The translations under genes were made by a program, and so were the position numbers. Below, piece after piece: positions 55,330 through 64,000 of a stretch of 64,000 bases of DNA. Within the stretch, counting starts at the first letter, position 1. Every line of letters begins with the position of its first letter. The notes under the pieces are model-generated. The model was given only the letters and a program-made list of their open reading frames with translations. It did no database searches and had not been told where the DNA came from. The DNA comes from Chlorella sorokiniana (lineage: Eukaryota > Chlorophyta > Trebouxiophyceae > Chlorellales > Chlorellaceae). The stretch lies in NCBI GenBank assembly GCA_025917655.1, contig CP084609.1:1612001-1676000 (forward strand). Direction: 5' to 3'.

Positions 55330-57168
55330 TCAGTCCAGCTCTGATAGAGTGGTGCTCAGCGGGCTGCCGGGGCCCTCGGCCGCGCGTGCCGCCTCCTGCA
55401 GCTCCTCCAACACGCTGCTGAAGGGGCGGTAGGGCAGCGTCAGCACCAAGCTGGCACCGCCGCTGTCGCCCTCCGCCACCTCGGCGCTGCCGCCAACAGC
55501 AGACACCGCAAACGGCAGCTTGACGCTCAGCGGCTGGCAACCTGGCGCCAGCACGTGCACCGTTTCTGCACAGACCGAGGTGCTGATGCTGCGCGAGTCT
55601 CGCCGCGACGTGACGGCGACTGCCGCTGGGAGCGGCACAGTGATGGTGACCGCGGTGGCGGGCCTGCCAACGTACGCCACCTGAGGACGCAGCGTCTCCA
55701 GCTGCTGGCCCTGCTGCTGGCCCTCCGAAGCCGCCTCCTGCGCAGTCTGCTGCGCTGCATGCTGCCGGGCGGTGCTGGCGGGTTCCCCGCCGCCCTGGGG
55801 CGCTGCTGGGGACGATGCGGCAGCCGCCGGCGTCGTCTTCCGCTTCTGTCCTTTGCTGGCCAGCAGGGCAAAGGAAGGCTTCTCATTCTGCTTTGGCACC
55901 TCTGCAATCACGGGCTTGCTGGGCCGCTGCATCAGGGCAGCCTCGCCCTGCATCTGGATCTTGGCTGGAGGGGGGCAGGTCGCCCTTGTACCGCATCTTG
56001 GGCAGTTTGTACTGCGGGTTCAGCTCAACCTCCGCCTGCAACGCAGGGGCGGCGGCAGCAGGAGCCGGGACAACTGAAACATGAAGAGAATGGCAATGGG
56101 ACCGGCTGCCTGTGAAGACAGGGCTGCATGTGCCGCGCGCCGTTGAACAGGATCCACTGCAGCTTGGTGCCCAGCAGCCCCCCCCCAGCGCCCACCCTCT
56201 TCTCTGCCATGCTGAGCGCCAGCTGGATGATGAAGTACTTGAGGGGCCGGTACTGGGAGCAGTGCACGAGCAGCTGGGGGTTGACGACGGCGTCCAGCAC
56301 TGCACGGGAGGCGGGGCGGCCCAGGGGCTGCCTCGTTCAGTGTTGCGGAGATCCAGTAGCCCCCTCGCCGCTCTTCCGCGGGCGCCCCCCCCTTCACCCC
56401 CTCCTGCCCTGCCTGCACCCAGCACCCACCCGCGCATGGCTGCTCGGTGTGGTCCTTGTCCAGGCGCGGCTGGCCCATGCTGATGGGGATGCGCATGGAA
56501 GGCGGCGCCTCCCCCAGCCGTGCCTCCAGGTGCTGCTTCACCTGCAACACCGACAAGGAGGAGTTTGTCGTCGAAACAAGGACTAGGTCATGGTGACGTG
56601 GCGCCAGCCTTTGGAGGAGCGGCACGGGGCCGAGCGGCCTCACCTCAGGGGGATCTGCCCCACCTCCCAGCCCAAGGGCAGCGGCATCTTGGAGGTGCTG
56701 CAGACATTGATGAAGACCTTGGCGCCCCGCACCGTGACAGTCTTGATCACAAACCTGCAGCAAGGAGGGGGCACGCGGCAAGGCGCTCAAGCACCGGCGC
56801 ACCCCTGGCGGGCAGACGGGAACCATCATGCCGCACAATGCTCTCATCCAGCCTACCAGCCGTTGCAATCACGAGGCTTGCAGGCAGGCGGTGCTCACCC
56901 GGGCTCTGGAAACACCTCGACGTCGGGACCGCTGTTGCCCGCAGGCGGCAGCCCCAGGTCGACATCCTTCATCCCCTCCAGGGCTTTCAGCATCTCCTGC
57001 AGGAAGCATTCGATCGGGGCATTAGTTGAAAGGTGAGCCAGGGGCTCCAACACAGCGCAGAGGCTGGAACGAGCTTGCCTGCAGCGGCGGCTGTTCTCCA
57101 GACTCCTTGCATTTTGCTAGCAACTCTAGCAGTTTGGCGGGAGAGTCAAGGTCGGCAAGCGCTTCCAT
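55330..57168 (-). CDS. PIH1-domain protein (R2TP / dynein preassembly family)
   Basis: Co-chaperone-type cytoplasmic protein of the PIH1 family, which works with HSP90 in R2TP (snoRNP and PIKK assembly) or in preassembly of axonemal dyneins. Start at 57168: MEALADLDSPAKLLELLAKC. A GC-AG intron joins it to EMLKALEGMKDVDLGLPPAG (56.98 kb). Domain: FVIKTVTVRGAKVFINVCST (56.74 kb), LPLGWEVGQIPL, SMRIPISMGQPRLDKDHTEQ (56.48 kb), VVNPQLLVHCSQYRPLKYF then FIIQLALSMAEKR (56.25 kb) and the signature YKLPKMRYKGD (56.0 kb). The C-terminal half (55.33-55.96 kb) is Ala/Gln-rich and then a beta-rich CS-like part (HVLAPGCQPLSVKLPFAVS). One C missing in the run at 55970-55975 restores PPPAKIQMQGE. Which PIH1 subgroup (PIH1D1 or ciliary MOT48/Ktu) is undecided. 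Confidence 0.85.
56997..57078 (-). other. GC-AG intron in the PIH1 gene
   Basis: On the minus strand exon 1 ends CCGCTGCAG and the intron opens GCAAGC. It ends TTCCTGCAG before GAGATGCTG. The join reads SGEQPPLQ-EMLKALEGM in phase 0. No GT donor gives the same in-frame join. Confidence 0.6.
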
Positions 57169-57306
57169 CACGGCTCTGGCTGCGGAACGTTGCTTTGACC
57201 GGCGCAAGAAGGCAGAGGGAGGGCCTAATATGTTCCACAAGACATTGAAATCAATCCAGAATGATTGAATTGCCTGACTCCGCCCGCCGCTGCCTTCGCT
57301 TTGCTT

Positions 57307-59350
57307 TCATGATGCCCGCACCGCCGCCCCGCTGGCATAGCACATGCCGGCGTAGAGGTGCCTTCGATGCACGTGCTGTCCACTCAGCTTACATGAACCG
57401 TGGCGTGATGAACAGGAGGCATTCAAAAGTTCAACCGTGGCCATCGGCGCAGCGTCGAGCTGCCCGCAGCACGCATCACCGAGCCAGCATCTCCTCCCAA
57501 GAGTCGCTGTGCAGGGGGTGGCCTCTGCGCCCAGCGCCTCCCGCCCCAGCGCCACCCTGGCAGCGTCCACGCCCTCGTACCCCTGCCCTAGCAGCTCCGC
57601 CACCGCCAGCCGCGCCACCAGCGGCGCCAGCTGGTCGCCGGGCAGGCAGCCGAGGGCGGCGGCCGCCGCCGGGAAGCCCACCACCAGCCGCCCCGCTCCG
57701 CCGCCGGGTGGCTGCCCACGCCTGGCTCCCCATCGGGCGTGACGACGCAGCGCAGCGCGGCCTCCCCGTCCGGCAGGCGGCCGCCCACGCCCGCGACGAG
57801 CGCCGCCGCCAGGCGGCCCGAGGCTGCCAGGCGCCGCTCCTCCCGCTGCTGCTGCCGCTGCTGCTCCGCGAGGCGCGCCAGCTCCGCATCTATGGCTTCC
57901 TCGGAGCCCGGCCGCTCAACCAACCCGCCATCGGCAAGGTCGGCTGTTTCCAGCGGCGCCCCGCCCGCCAGCGCAGCAGCCGCAGACGCGATTGGGTCCT
58001 CTTGCCGCTCCCGCTGCTGCCGCTGCTGCTCGTCGCCCGCCGCGCTGCCCGCCGCGCTGTGCCGCGCCTGCGCCTGCGCCTCCGCGGCCTCCAGCCGCCC
58101 GCCTGCCAGGCTGTGCGCGACCAGCATGCCGCCGGCTGTGCCGCGCCAGCCCAGAGGCGGCAGGCCCCAGCAGCTGTCCAGGGCCCAGGGGTCGTCCAGG
58201 GTGCGGCTGGAGCCGCTGCTCAGCAGCTGCCACACCGGCAGCCCGGCACACTCCTCCTGGGCGGCCCAGCGCGCGGCGGGCGCCTCCCACAGCGCCGCAC
58301 CCGGCACCGCCAGCCCCAAACAGCGCCAGGGCGGGGCGCTGCGCTGCCGCCTCTGGCAGCAGCAGCAGCTGCTCGCACTCGAACACGACTTCGTCGCCAC
58401 CCAGGGCCACAGTGCGCACCGCAAAGTGGCTGCCTGCGTCGCGCCAGCCCAGCAGGCGCCGCGGGCGGCGCGCGGCGCCAGGTCAGCGCCAGCGCGCTGC
58501 GCCATGGCGCGCAGCGCGGCCGCCGCCACGCTGCCCTGCACCACGCCGCCCAGCTGGGTGAAGAGGCAGGAGGGAGCGGGGGGCCGCAGGCGCGGGTAGG
58601 CGGCGGTGACCTCGTCAGCAGCCAGCATGGCCAGCGGCAGCCCAGCGGCCTGCAGAGGCGGCGGCACGCATCAAAGATTGAGACGTTCCGGTTGCTAAAC
58701 ATGCGTTTCACCGCCCCCAGTCCGCCTGACCCTGCAAGCAGGAAGGGCCCGGGACAGAGGCAGCCACGGGGCCACGCGACAGGCTGCCACAGCTGCCGCA
58801 CCTGGCTGGCTTCCTGCATGGCCTGCAGCGCGTCCGCCCCTGGCCCGCCGCCCCCGGCCGCCACGTCCAGGCTGCCACACAGCTGCAGCAGGTCGCGGGC
58901 GCCGCTGGCGGCCTCCACCCCGCGCCAAAGCGCCAGCGCCTCGGTTGCCTCGCTGCGGGGGAGACGAACAATGGGTTGCAGCATTGCACGAATCCTGCGC
59001 CGCTGCCATGCATGGCCCAAACGCATTCAGCTTGCTTCCCTCAGGCAGGCGCCTGCTGCTGCTGCTGCTGCATCCCGCAACAAGGCTGCATGTCGCTGCA
59101 AGTCAGGGCAGGGGCGAGCTCCCGGCCAATCGCTCACTTGACGAGGTGCGGCGTGGCGGCCGGCAGGTGCAGCACAACGTCGTCCTGAGCTGGAGCGGTT
59201 GGCGACACCTGTGGCGGCAGCGACACCAGCACAGCGCGACGCCCGCGCTTGGCCAGCAGGTACGCCGCTGCGTAGGCTTGCAGGCTGTCGCCGAGCACCA
59301 CCACGTCGGCTGCGTCGGCGGGCGGCAACACCCGGTACGGCTGGCGCCAA
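57307..59350 (-). CDS. FAD-dependent oxidoreductase-like (DAAO/sarcosine oxidase fold)
   Basis: First confident exon: VLPPADAADVVVLGDSLQA then YAAAYLLAKRGRRAVLVS (59.1-59.34 kb), entered through an acceptor GCGCCAG near 59346. The true first exon is upstream and unplaced; an open frame beginning MITANRCDFRRRLT at 59633 and ending at a GTAATG donor is one candidate. Following exons: EATEALALWRGVEAASGARD (58.9 kb), MLAADEVTAAYPRLRPPAP and LGGVVQGSVAAAALRAMA (58.5-58.6 kb), QRPALALFGAGG, a Gln/Arg-rich insert (57.8-58.0 kb), CVVTPDGEPGVGSHPGGG and VVGFPAAAAALGCLPGDQ (57.65-57.75 kb). The C-terminal TPDG-x-P-x-VG motif and order match DAAO-type oxidases. The N-terminal glycine loop is GDSLQA instead of GxGxxG, so FAD binding is questionable. 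Missing base near 57704-57708. Confidence 0.65.
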
Positions 59351-59728
59351 TCGAGAGGAAATCATCGAGCGTTCAATGTAAAATCGCTACTGGCTATGCA
59401 TGCAGTATGAAAGGGAGTACAGGCCCAGCGGAACAGCAGAAACAGCGAGAAAAGCTGGCAGGCGGTGCAACAGCAGGGCACTGAGCAACGTTATGACCGT
59501 TAAACTGGGTTGTCGACATTACTTGGAGTATCGGGTAGGCTGAATTGGCCGCTTTTAGCTCTCTGCTGGCCGTGCTGTCCTCTACAAGACACGTCAGGCG
59601 CCTACGAAAGTCACAACGATTGGCTGTGATCAAATCGTTGACTCACTTTTGCGAATACCGAGGGTCGTTTGCACAAGGGAAACCACTTTAAACGGGTGTT
59701 GTGGCGTTCGGCGCCGCTGCCGAGCACC
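59351..59728. promoter_or_regulatory. Head-to-head region (FAD oxidoreductase / RRM protein)
   Basis: Divergent promoters for the minus-strand oxidoreductase and the plus-strand RRM gene (start 59729). It may also contain the unplaced first exon of the oxidoreductase (59633 downward). Less GC-rich than coding flanks. Confidence 0.4.
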
Positions 59729-61296
59729 ATGAACCCGCTCACGCAGATCAAAAACACTCAGAAGATTACCAAGGCGGAGATCGACCTGGGCCTCACCGAC
59801 AAGGCCTCCTGGCACGACAGGTTCAAGCACTCCGCCTACGTCTTCGTGGGCGGGCTTCCCTTTGAGCTCACTGAGGGCGACATTCTTGCCGTGTTCGCCC
59901 AGTATGGAGAGATCGTCGACATCCACCTTGTGCGCGACAAGAAGACGGGTGCGGCGGCGCCGCCCTGCTCTCGGGCCCTCTCAGAAGCCTTCTTCAGAGG
60001 CTCATCCCGGCACGTTCCCGCCCTGCAGGCAAGTCCCGCGGCTTTGCCTTCCTGGCCTACGAGGACCAGCGCAGCACGGTGCTGGCTGTGGACAACCTGA
60101 GCGGCGCCAAGGTGGCGGGGCGCACGGTGCGGGTGGAGCACGTGGACAACTACAAGCGCAAGCGAGCAGAGGTGAGAGCTGGCATTGTGTGCACCCATGT
60201 GTGCTGCTTTTACCCCTTTCGCGTTGTTGTTTGTGTCTTCTGTGCGCTTTGGGTTGCATCACGCGCGGTCACCGGCGCAGCTGGGTGCAGCAAGCCCCTG
60301 CCACCAGAGCGGGGTTACGGTGCTGATCGGAGCTTCCCGGCCGGCGTGTGCTTCCTGCAGATGGAGGGCGAGCCCGTGCCAGGCAGCGACGAGGAGGAGG
60401 AAGAGGCGGGGATGCGCAGCAGCATGCCGCGGCGCAGCAGCAGCAGCAAGGGGAGGAGGGCGGTGGCGGCGGCAGGGAGCCCTGGGAGCAGGGGGGGCGG
60501 CGGCGTGCACGCGCTGCTGACCAGCGGCGGCGAGAAGGCGCAGGTCAAGACCTGGAAGCAGATTCAGGCGGACGCGGAGCGGAAGCGCAGGGAGCGAGAG
60601 GCGGCGGCCGAGCTGGAGGCCGGCGGTGGCGGGCCGGGAGGCGCTGGCTGGGGCCAACCGCCGCCGCCGCGCCCACCAGGGGCTGGGCCTGAGCAGCCGA
60701 GGAAGGAGAAAAAGGAAAAGAAGAAGCACAAGAAGGTGGGGGAGCTGGCATGGGCATGGGGCGGGGCGAAGCGCCAGCTGTCCTTGGCGGGAGCACACTG
60801 CTGCTTGTCACCTGGCTGCCTCACTGCATTGCCTGCGTGCGGTGCAGGAGAAGAAGAAGAAGAGCAAGGACAGGAAGCACAGGGCGGCAGCGCCTCTGAG
60901 GACAGCAGCGACGACGGGGAGGCGGCAGGGCATGGGCAGCAGGCAGCAGCCGCCCTCCTCCGCTGAGGCCTGCGGCAGGCACAGACCGCGGCCGCGGCCT
61001 GGACGACGGCCGAGGAGGCGACGGGGGGTCGGCTGCCGCCGCTGGGCCAGCAGGCCGGCAGGGACCGGCTGGAGGATCCGCCACGCTCGCCGCCACGCCG
61101 AGGCGGCAGGAGCAGGAGCCGGTCGCCGCGGCGACACCAGGACTGGCGGCAGCGGCCGCGGAGCAGGAGCAGAGAGCGCGGGCGTGGCCGCTCTGGAAGC
61201 AGGGGCAGGGACCGCCCTCGGCGCGACCGCTCCCGCAGCAGGGAGCGGCGGCACGAGCGTGCCAGGCGCAGCAGGAGCCGCTCACGCGGCCGTTAA
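59729..61296 (+). CDS. RBMX2: RBMX2/IST3-like spliceosomal RRM protein
   Basis: U2 snRNP/RES-complex type splicing factor (nucleus). Exons 59729-59948, 60029-60171, 60361-60735, 60848-61296. MNPLTQIKNTQKITKAEIDL and SWHDRFKHSAYVFVGGLPFE are diagnostic of IST3/RBMX2: a short N-terminal helix, then an RRM (residues about 36-115) with RNP2 VFVGGL and RNP1 KSRGFAFLAY, and TVRVEHVDNYK after it. The tail is acidic (GSDEEEEEAG), then Lys/Arg-rich (EKKEKKKHKK; EKKKKSKDRKHR) and ends in RS dipeptides (GGRSRSRSPRRHQDWRQ... RRSRSRSRGR) with TAA at 61294-61296. The family normally lacks so long a tail. The tail changes frame at the G-run 60879-60881 (adding one gives GGSASEDSSDDGEAAG) and at least once more near 60965. 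Confidence 0.88.
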
Positions 61297-61675
61297 GTGG
61301 GTGCTTGCTTTCACGCAGCGCTGCGTTAGGCTCTGCACCATGCACTGCCACATGCTACTCATTCTGAGCATTACAGTCATAAGGTGCCAGAAGGTGACGC
61401 TGCGCTTGGGCAAGAGTGGAAGAGGATGGTCGGTTGATCCAGTCTCGCGCAGCAGGCCAGTGAAAATTGGGAACGAGGGGCATAGAGACGCTCAAAACGC
61501 ACGGTGCTTCAGCAAGATGCACAGAAAAGTTCGAAACGATAGAAGTATGTGCGGATCATGGCGATTCATGCCCTTGCAAAGGGCTGGCCGGCAAGGGCAT
61601 TGGAGGGCAATGCGAAAAGTGAGTTCAAAACCAGGTGGTGGGTTGGTGCTGATGCATACATTGTTCATTCTTGTC
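61297..61675. other. Convergent 3' UTR region (RRM protein / GT8)
   Basis: About 380 bases without a gene. No TGTAA was found for the RRM gene on the plus strand; the minus-strand signal is listed separately. Confidence 0.45.
61371..61375 (-). terminator. TGTAA polyadenylation signal, GT8 gene
   Basis: TTACA on the plus strand, about 300 bases past the minus-strand GT8 stop and about 75 bases after the stop of the convergent RRM gene. Confidence 0.4.
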
Positions 61676-63453
61676 AAGGAAGTTCTTTCTGCCCTTGCTG
61701 CAGCAGCGCATCCGTCTGGGGTGCCGTCCCGGCCGCTTGCTGCTGTAAGCGTGCCTCTTGCTCACTGCCCGCAGCTGGCATCTCCACCGCCTGCTGGCGC
61801 TGCTGCTGCTGCCGCTGTTCCTGTGCATGATCCCCGGCTGGCTGGCCGGCTGTGGCAGGCACATCCTGGCGGCTGGCAGCTGCAGCGGTGCCAGGCGCGA
61901 CGCCGTGCTGCGCAAGGAACGCGCGGCGCCGCAGCTCCTCGCTGCTGCACAGGTACTGGTGGCCCAGGGCCCCCTCCCGCGGCCCGTGGAAGGGCTTGTT
62001 CCGCGTGAAGTGCACAATGCTGGGCGCCATGCCGCCCACTGCAAGCATGAGAGGAGGGGCAGGGGAGCGATGGGAGGGGGACGTGCGGGTCTTCACTGGA
62101 CAGGGTCTGCCTGAGACCTGCCGGTGCGAAAACAGCGGCACACAGCCACACGCAGTGTCAGGAGGAGCGGGTGAGCAGCCGCGCCGCAGGCCACACACGG
62201 CTGCGCACCCGTCAGCCCGCTGGGCAGCAGGCTCTGCTCCGCCTGCGCGTTGTACTGCAGCGGCAGGGTGACCCCGTGTAGCGGTAGTACCAGCCGAAGA
62301 AGTCCTGCTCCGCCGTGTGGTGGGTGAAGCGCAGCTTGGGGCGCTCCTTTAGCAGCGCCTGCATGTGGGCCTCCACAGCGGCGCAGGGGCGCAGCAGGAA
62401 CACGCCGCCGTTGATGCTGGTGACGGCGGTGCGGAACCTGCGCAGCACCACGACAGGAGAGGTGGGGCTCGTGCGGTGAGCGCAGGCCACTGAGGCCATG
62501 CAACAAAGGCCGCCTGTGTCCAGCCTGACATGTCATGGCTTGGCCGCACAGCGTAGCCAGCTGCAGGCACCCTGCTCGCACCTATTCAGCCACTTGCTTT
62601 GGTCCCAGACAGCCGCAAACTCGACGGGCATGGCGAGGAGCGGGGCCAGGAGCCTGCCACCGCCACGTCGGCGTCCACCAGCAGCACCCTGTCGTACTGC
62701 GTCAGCCCCAGCGCCCGCACCTTGAGCCAGTTGCGGCTGTACCTGCGGGACAGCAGGGGGGACGCACAGCACGCACAGCATTGGTGCCAGGCAACAACAA
62801 GTTGCGCAGCTTGCAACTCGGTGCAGCTTGCCGGAGGAGCTGGCAGCCAGGGGCTGTGCCCACGGATGCCGCGGCGGAGGTCGCCGCCGAGGCTGCAAGA
62901 AGAGGGAGGCTGCACCGCTGCCGGAGGCGCACCGAGGTTCGTATGTGTTGCGGAAGTCGAGGGCGCCACCGGCAGCAGCGTGATGTTCAGCGCGGCGGCC
63001 AGGGCCAGGGTGGGCGTGCCCAGCTCCCCCGGCACGTGCAAGAGGGCCAGCTCCAGCCCCGGGTTGCTGCGCCGCAGCGTGCACTCCAGCTGCTGCAGCA
63101 GCGGCGCGTACAGGTCGTCCCGCAGGTATGTGACAACCGCCACGCGGGCGCTGCCGCCGCCAGTTTCGCTGCCCGACCCCGCCGCGCAGCCGTCGTCGGG
63201 GCAGCAGCGCGGCGCAGGGAAGCGCGCATCGCTGCGGCCGAGCATGGGGGTCCAGGCCGTAGTACAGGCTGGCAAACGCGTTCTGCCCATGGCGGTACAG
63301 CGAGCGGTGCTGGCTCAGCAGCAGCAGGAAGAGGGCAAGGGCGAGCAGAGCGCTCAGGCCGTGGCGCCAGCTGCTCCGCGCCAGGGCAGGCAGCGATCGT
63401 GGCGATAGCCGGGCGCCGCCGCTGCCGCCGCCGGTTGCAGGCGCTCGCTTCAC
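61676..63453 (-). CDS. GT8-type glycosyltransferase, type II membrane protein
   Basis: Golgi/ER sugar transferase (glycogenin/galactinol synthase/glucuronosyltransferase class); the sugar is not predictable. Start 63453: MKRAPATGGGSGGARLSPRS, a signal anchor (HGLSALLALALFLLLLSQHR), then a short stem (FASLYYGLDP). Catalytic domain: RVAVVTYLRDDLYAPLLQQL (63.1 kb), NPGLELALLHVPGELG, then NWLKVRALGLTQYDRVLLVD plus ADVAVAGS (the DxD metal site DAD, about 62.68 kb), PVEFAAVWDQSKWLNR (62.6 kb), TSINGGVFLLRP (62.4 kb), HTAEQDFFGWYYRY (62.3 kb), LPLQYNAQAEQSLLPSG (62.24 kb), GAQPCV and MAPSIVHFTRNKPFHGP (62.0 kb). A Gln/Ala-rich tail ends QGQKELP. Six or so exons. Between stem and catalytic domain, frame changes at the G-run 63246-63250 (one base fewer gives GLDPMLGRSDARFP). 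Confidence 0.82.
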
Positions 63454-64000
63454 CTTGCAAGTCAGGTCCCTGCGGTGCGCCCAAGAACAATCACGAAGAT
63501 GTTTTACTTAAGAATCAAGGGTCGCAGGGCAGGGGGGCCGTCGAAGCGGTCCGCCTGCTTCAACAGGCAGCCTCACCACTCGTCAGCAACGCGGCCGTTC
63601 ATCAGGCTCTGCAGGTCGCCGCTGGAAGCACGACAGGGCCGCATTTTCAGCTCGTGGCCCGCCGTCAAGTCCAAACAGCTGGCAGAACCGCCAACAGCAG
63701 AGCTTGGAGAGTGCGTGGGATACATGCTACTGGGTCACAACATGTTGATCGACGTGGATGCAGCAAGTGTGCGCCGCTGGAGCGCAGGGGGCAGCCAAAC
63801 GCGTCGGCGGGGGTGGTGGGTGAGGTCAGACAAAGGAACAAAGATCTCCGCCCCCAAACTAGTCGAGTATTGCTGTAGAATGCGATACCTGGCGCACAGG
63901 TTCGCTGCCGTGCACTTGTACAGCCAGCAGCCTCGCTGTCGCGCGGGCTGACTAGGCTGCAGCAGCAGATTCCCTTCCCTGCTCATGCACATCCCTTGCT
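63454..64000. other. Unassigned right end of window
   Basis: Upstream side of the GT8 gene. Open frames exist on both strands. A minus-strand stretch ending at about 63584 reads MRPCRASSGDLQSLMNGRVADEW then stop and could be the 3' exon of a further minus-strand gene entering from the right. The plus strand at 63475-63951 is also open for 158 codons. Neither shows a family I recognise. Confidence 0.3.

Noticed and set aside
57261-59141. 626-codon plus-strand frame
   Set aside because: Antisense shadow of the FAD-oxidoreductase gene; no motif, while the minus strand has recognisable ones.

Overview
The window reads as nuclear DNA of a green alga, most likely a trebouxiophyte of the Chlorella type. 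The evidence is high GC content, short intron-dense genes on both strands with GT-AG and some GC-AG introns, TGTAA-type 3' signals, Pro-rich (SPPPP) secreted proteins, and a cytochrome c and P1B copper ATPase of plant/algal type. No viral, plasmid, CRISPR or transposon coding was recognised, and no tRNA or rRNA.

Layout, left to right: (1) <1-10451, minus, CHD1-type chromatin remodeller, 3' end off the window; (2) 11271-12663, minus, cytochrome c; (3) 13059-19448, minus, copper P1B-ATPase with three metal-binding domains; (4) 20681-24478, plus, secreted Cys-rich/Pro-rich beta-propeller protein; (5) 25712-28753, plus, mitochondrial NAD-isocitrate dehydrogenase subunit; (6) 29363-30971, minus, organelle-targeted protein with an ATC-hydrolase-like C-terminus; (7) 31237-34939, plus, EME1-like subunit of the MUS81 structure-specific nuclease; (8) 35338-39222, minus, ankyrin-type protein; (9) 39460-about 41302, minus, alpha/beta hydrolase (PGAP1-like); (10) 41572-45605, plus, PIF1 helicase with an unusual N-terminal module; (11) 46167-52813, plus, divergent pyruvate-kinase-like protein; (12) 53126-55064, plus, secreted protein with a PAN/apple-like and a barwin domain; (13) 55330-57168, minus, PIH1-domain protein; (14) 57307-about 59350, minus, FAD oxidoreductase-like protein; (15) 59729-61296, plus, RBMX2/IST3-like spliceosomal RRM protein; (16) about 61676-63453, minus, GT8-type Golgi glycosyltransferase; (17) 63454-64000, unassigned.

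The genes do not form a pathway. They are an ordinary eukaryotic mix of chromatin, respiration and copper supply, DNA repair (EME1, PIF1), splicing, and secretion or cell wall. Cytochrome c, the copper pump and NAD-IDH all relate broadly to respiration and metal supply, but nothing shows co-regulation. Several pairs are head to head over 0.2-0.4 kb, and several are tail to tail with crossing polyadenylation signals.

One pattern runs through the window. Most conserved coding regions lose frame once or more at short G or C runs, and adding or removing one or two bases there restores the family sequence. Because this affects essential single-copy-type genes evenly, I read it as base-calling or assembly error, not gene decay. 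I saw no clear undescribed multi-gene system. The best leads are the pyruvate-kinase-like protein with altered catalytic residues, the N-terminal module of PIF1, the secreted beta-propeller and PAN-barwin proteins, and the recurrent GC-AG introns.
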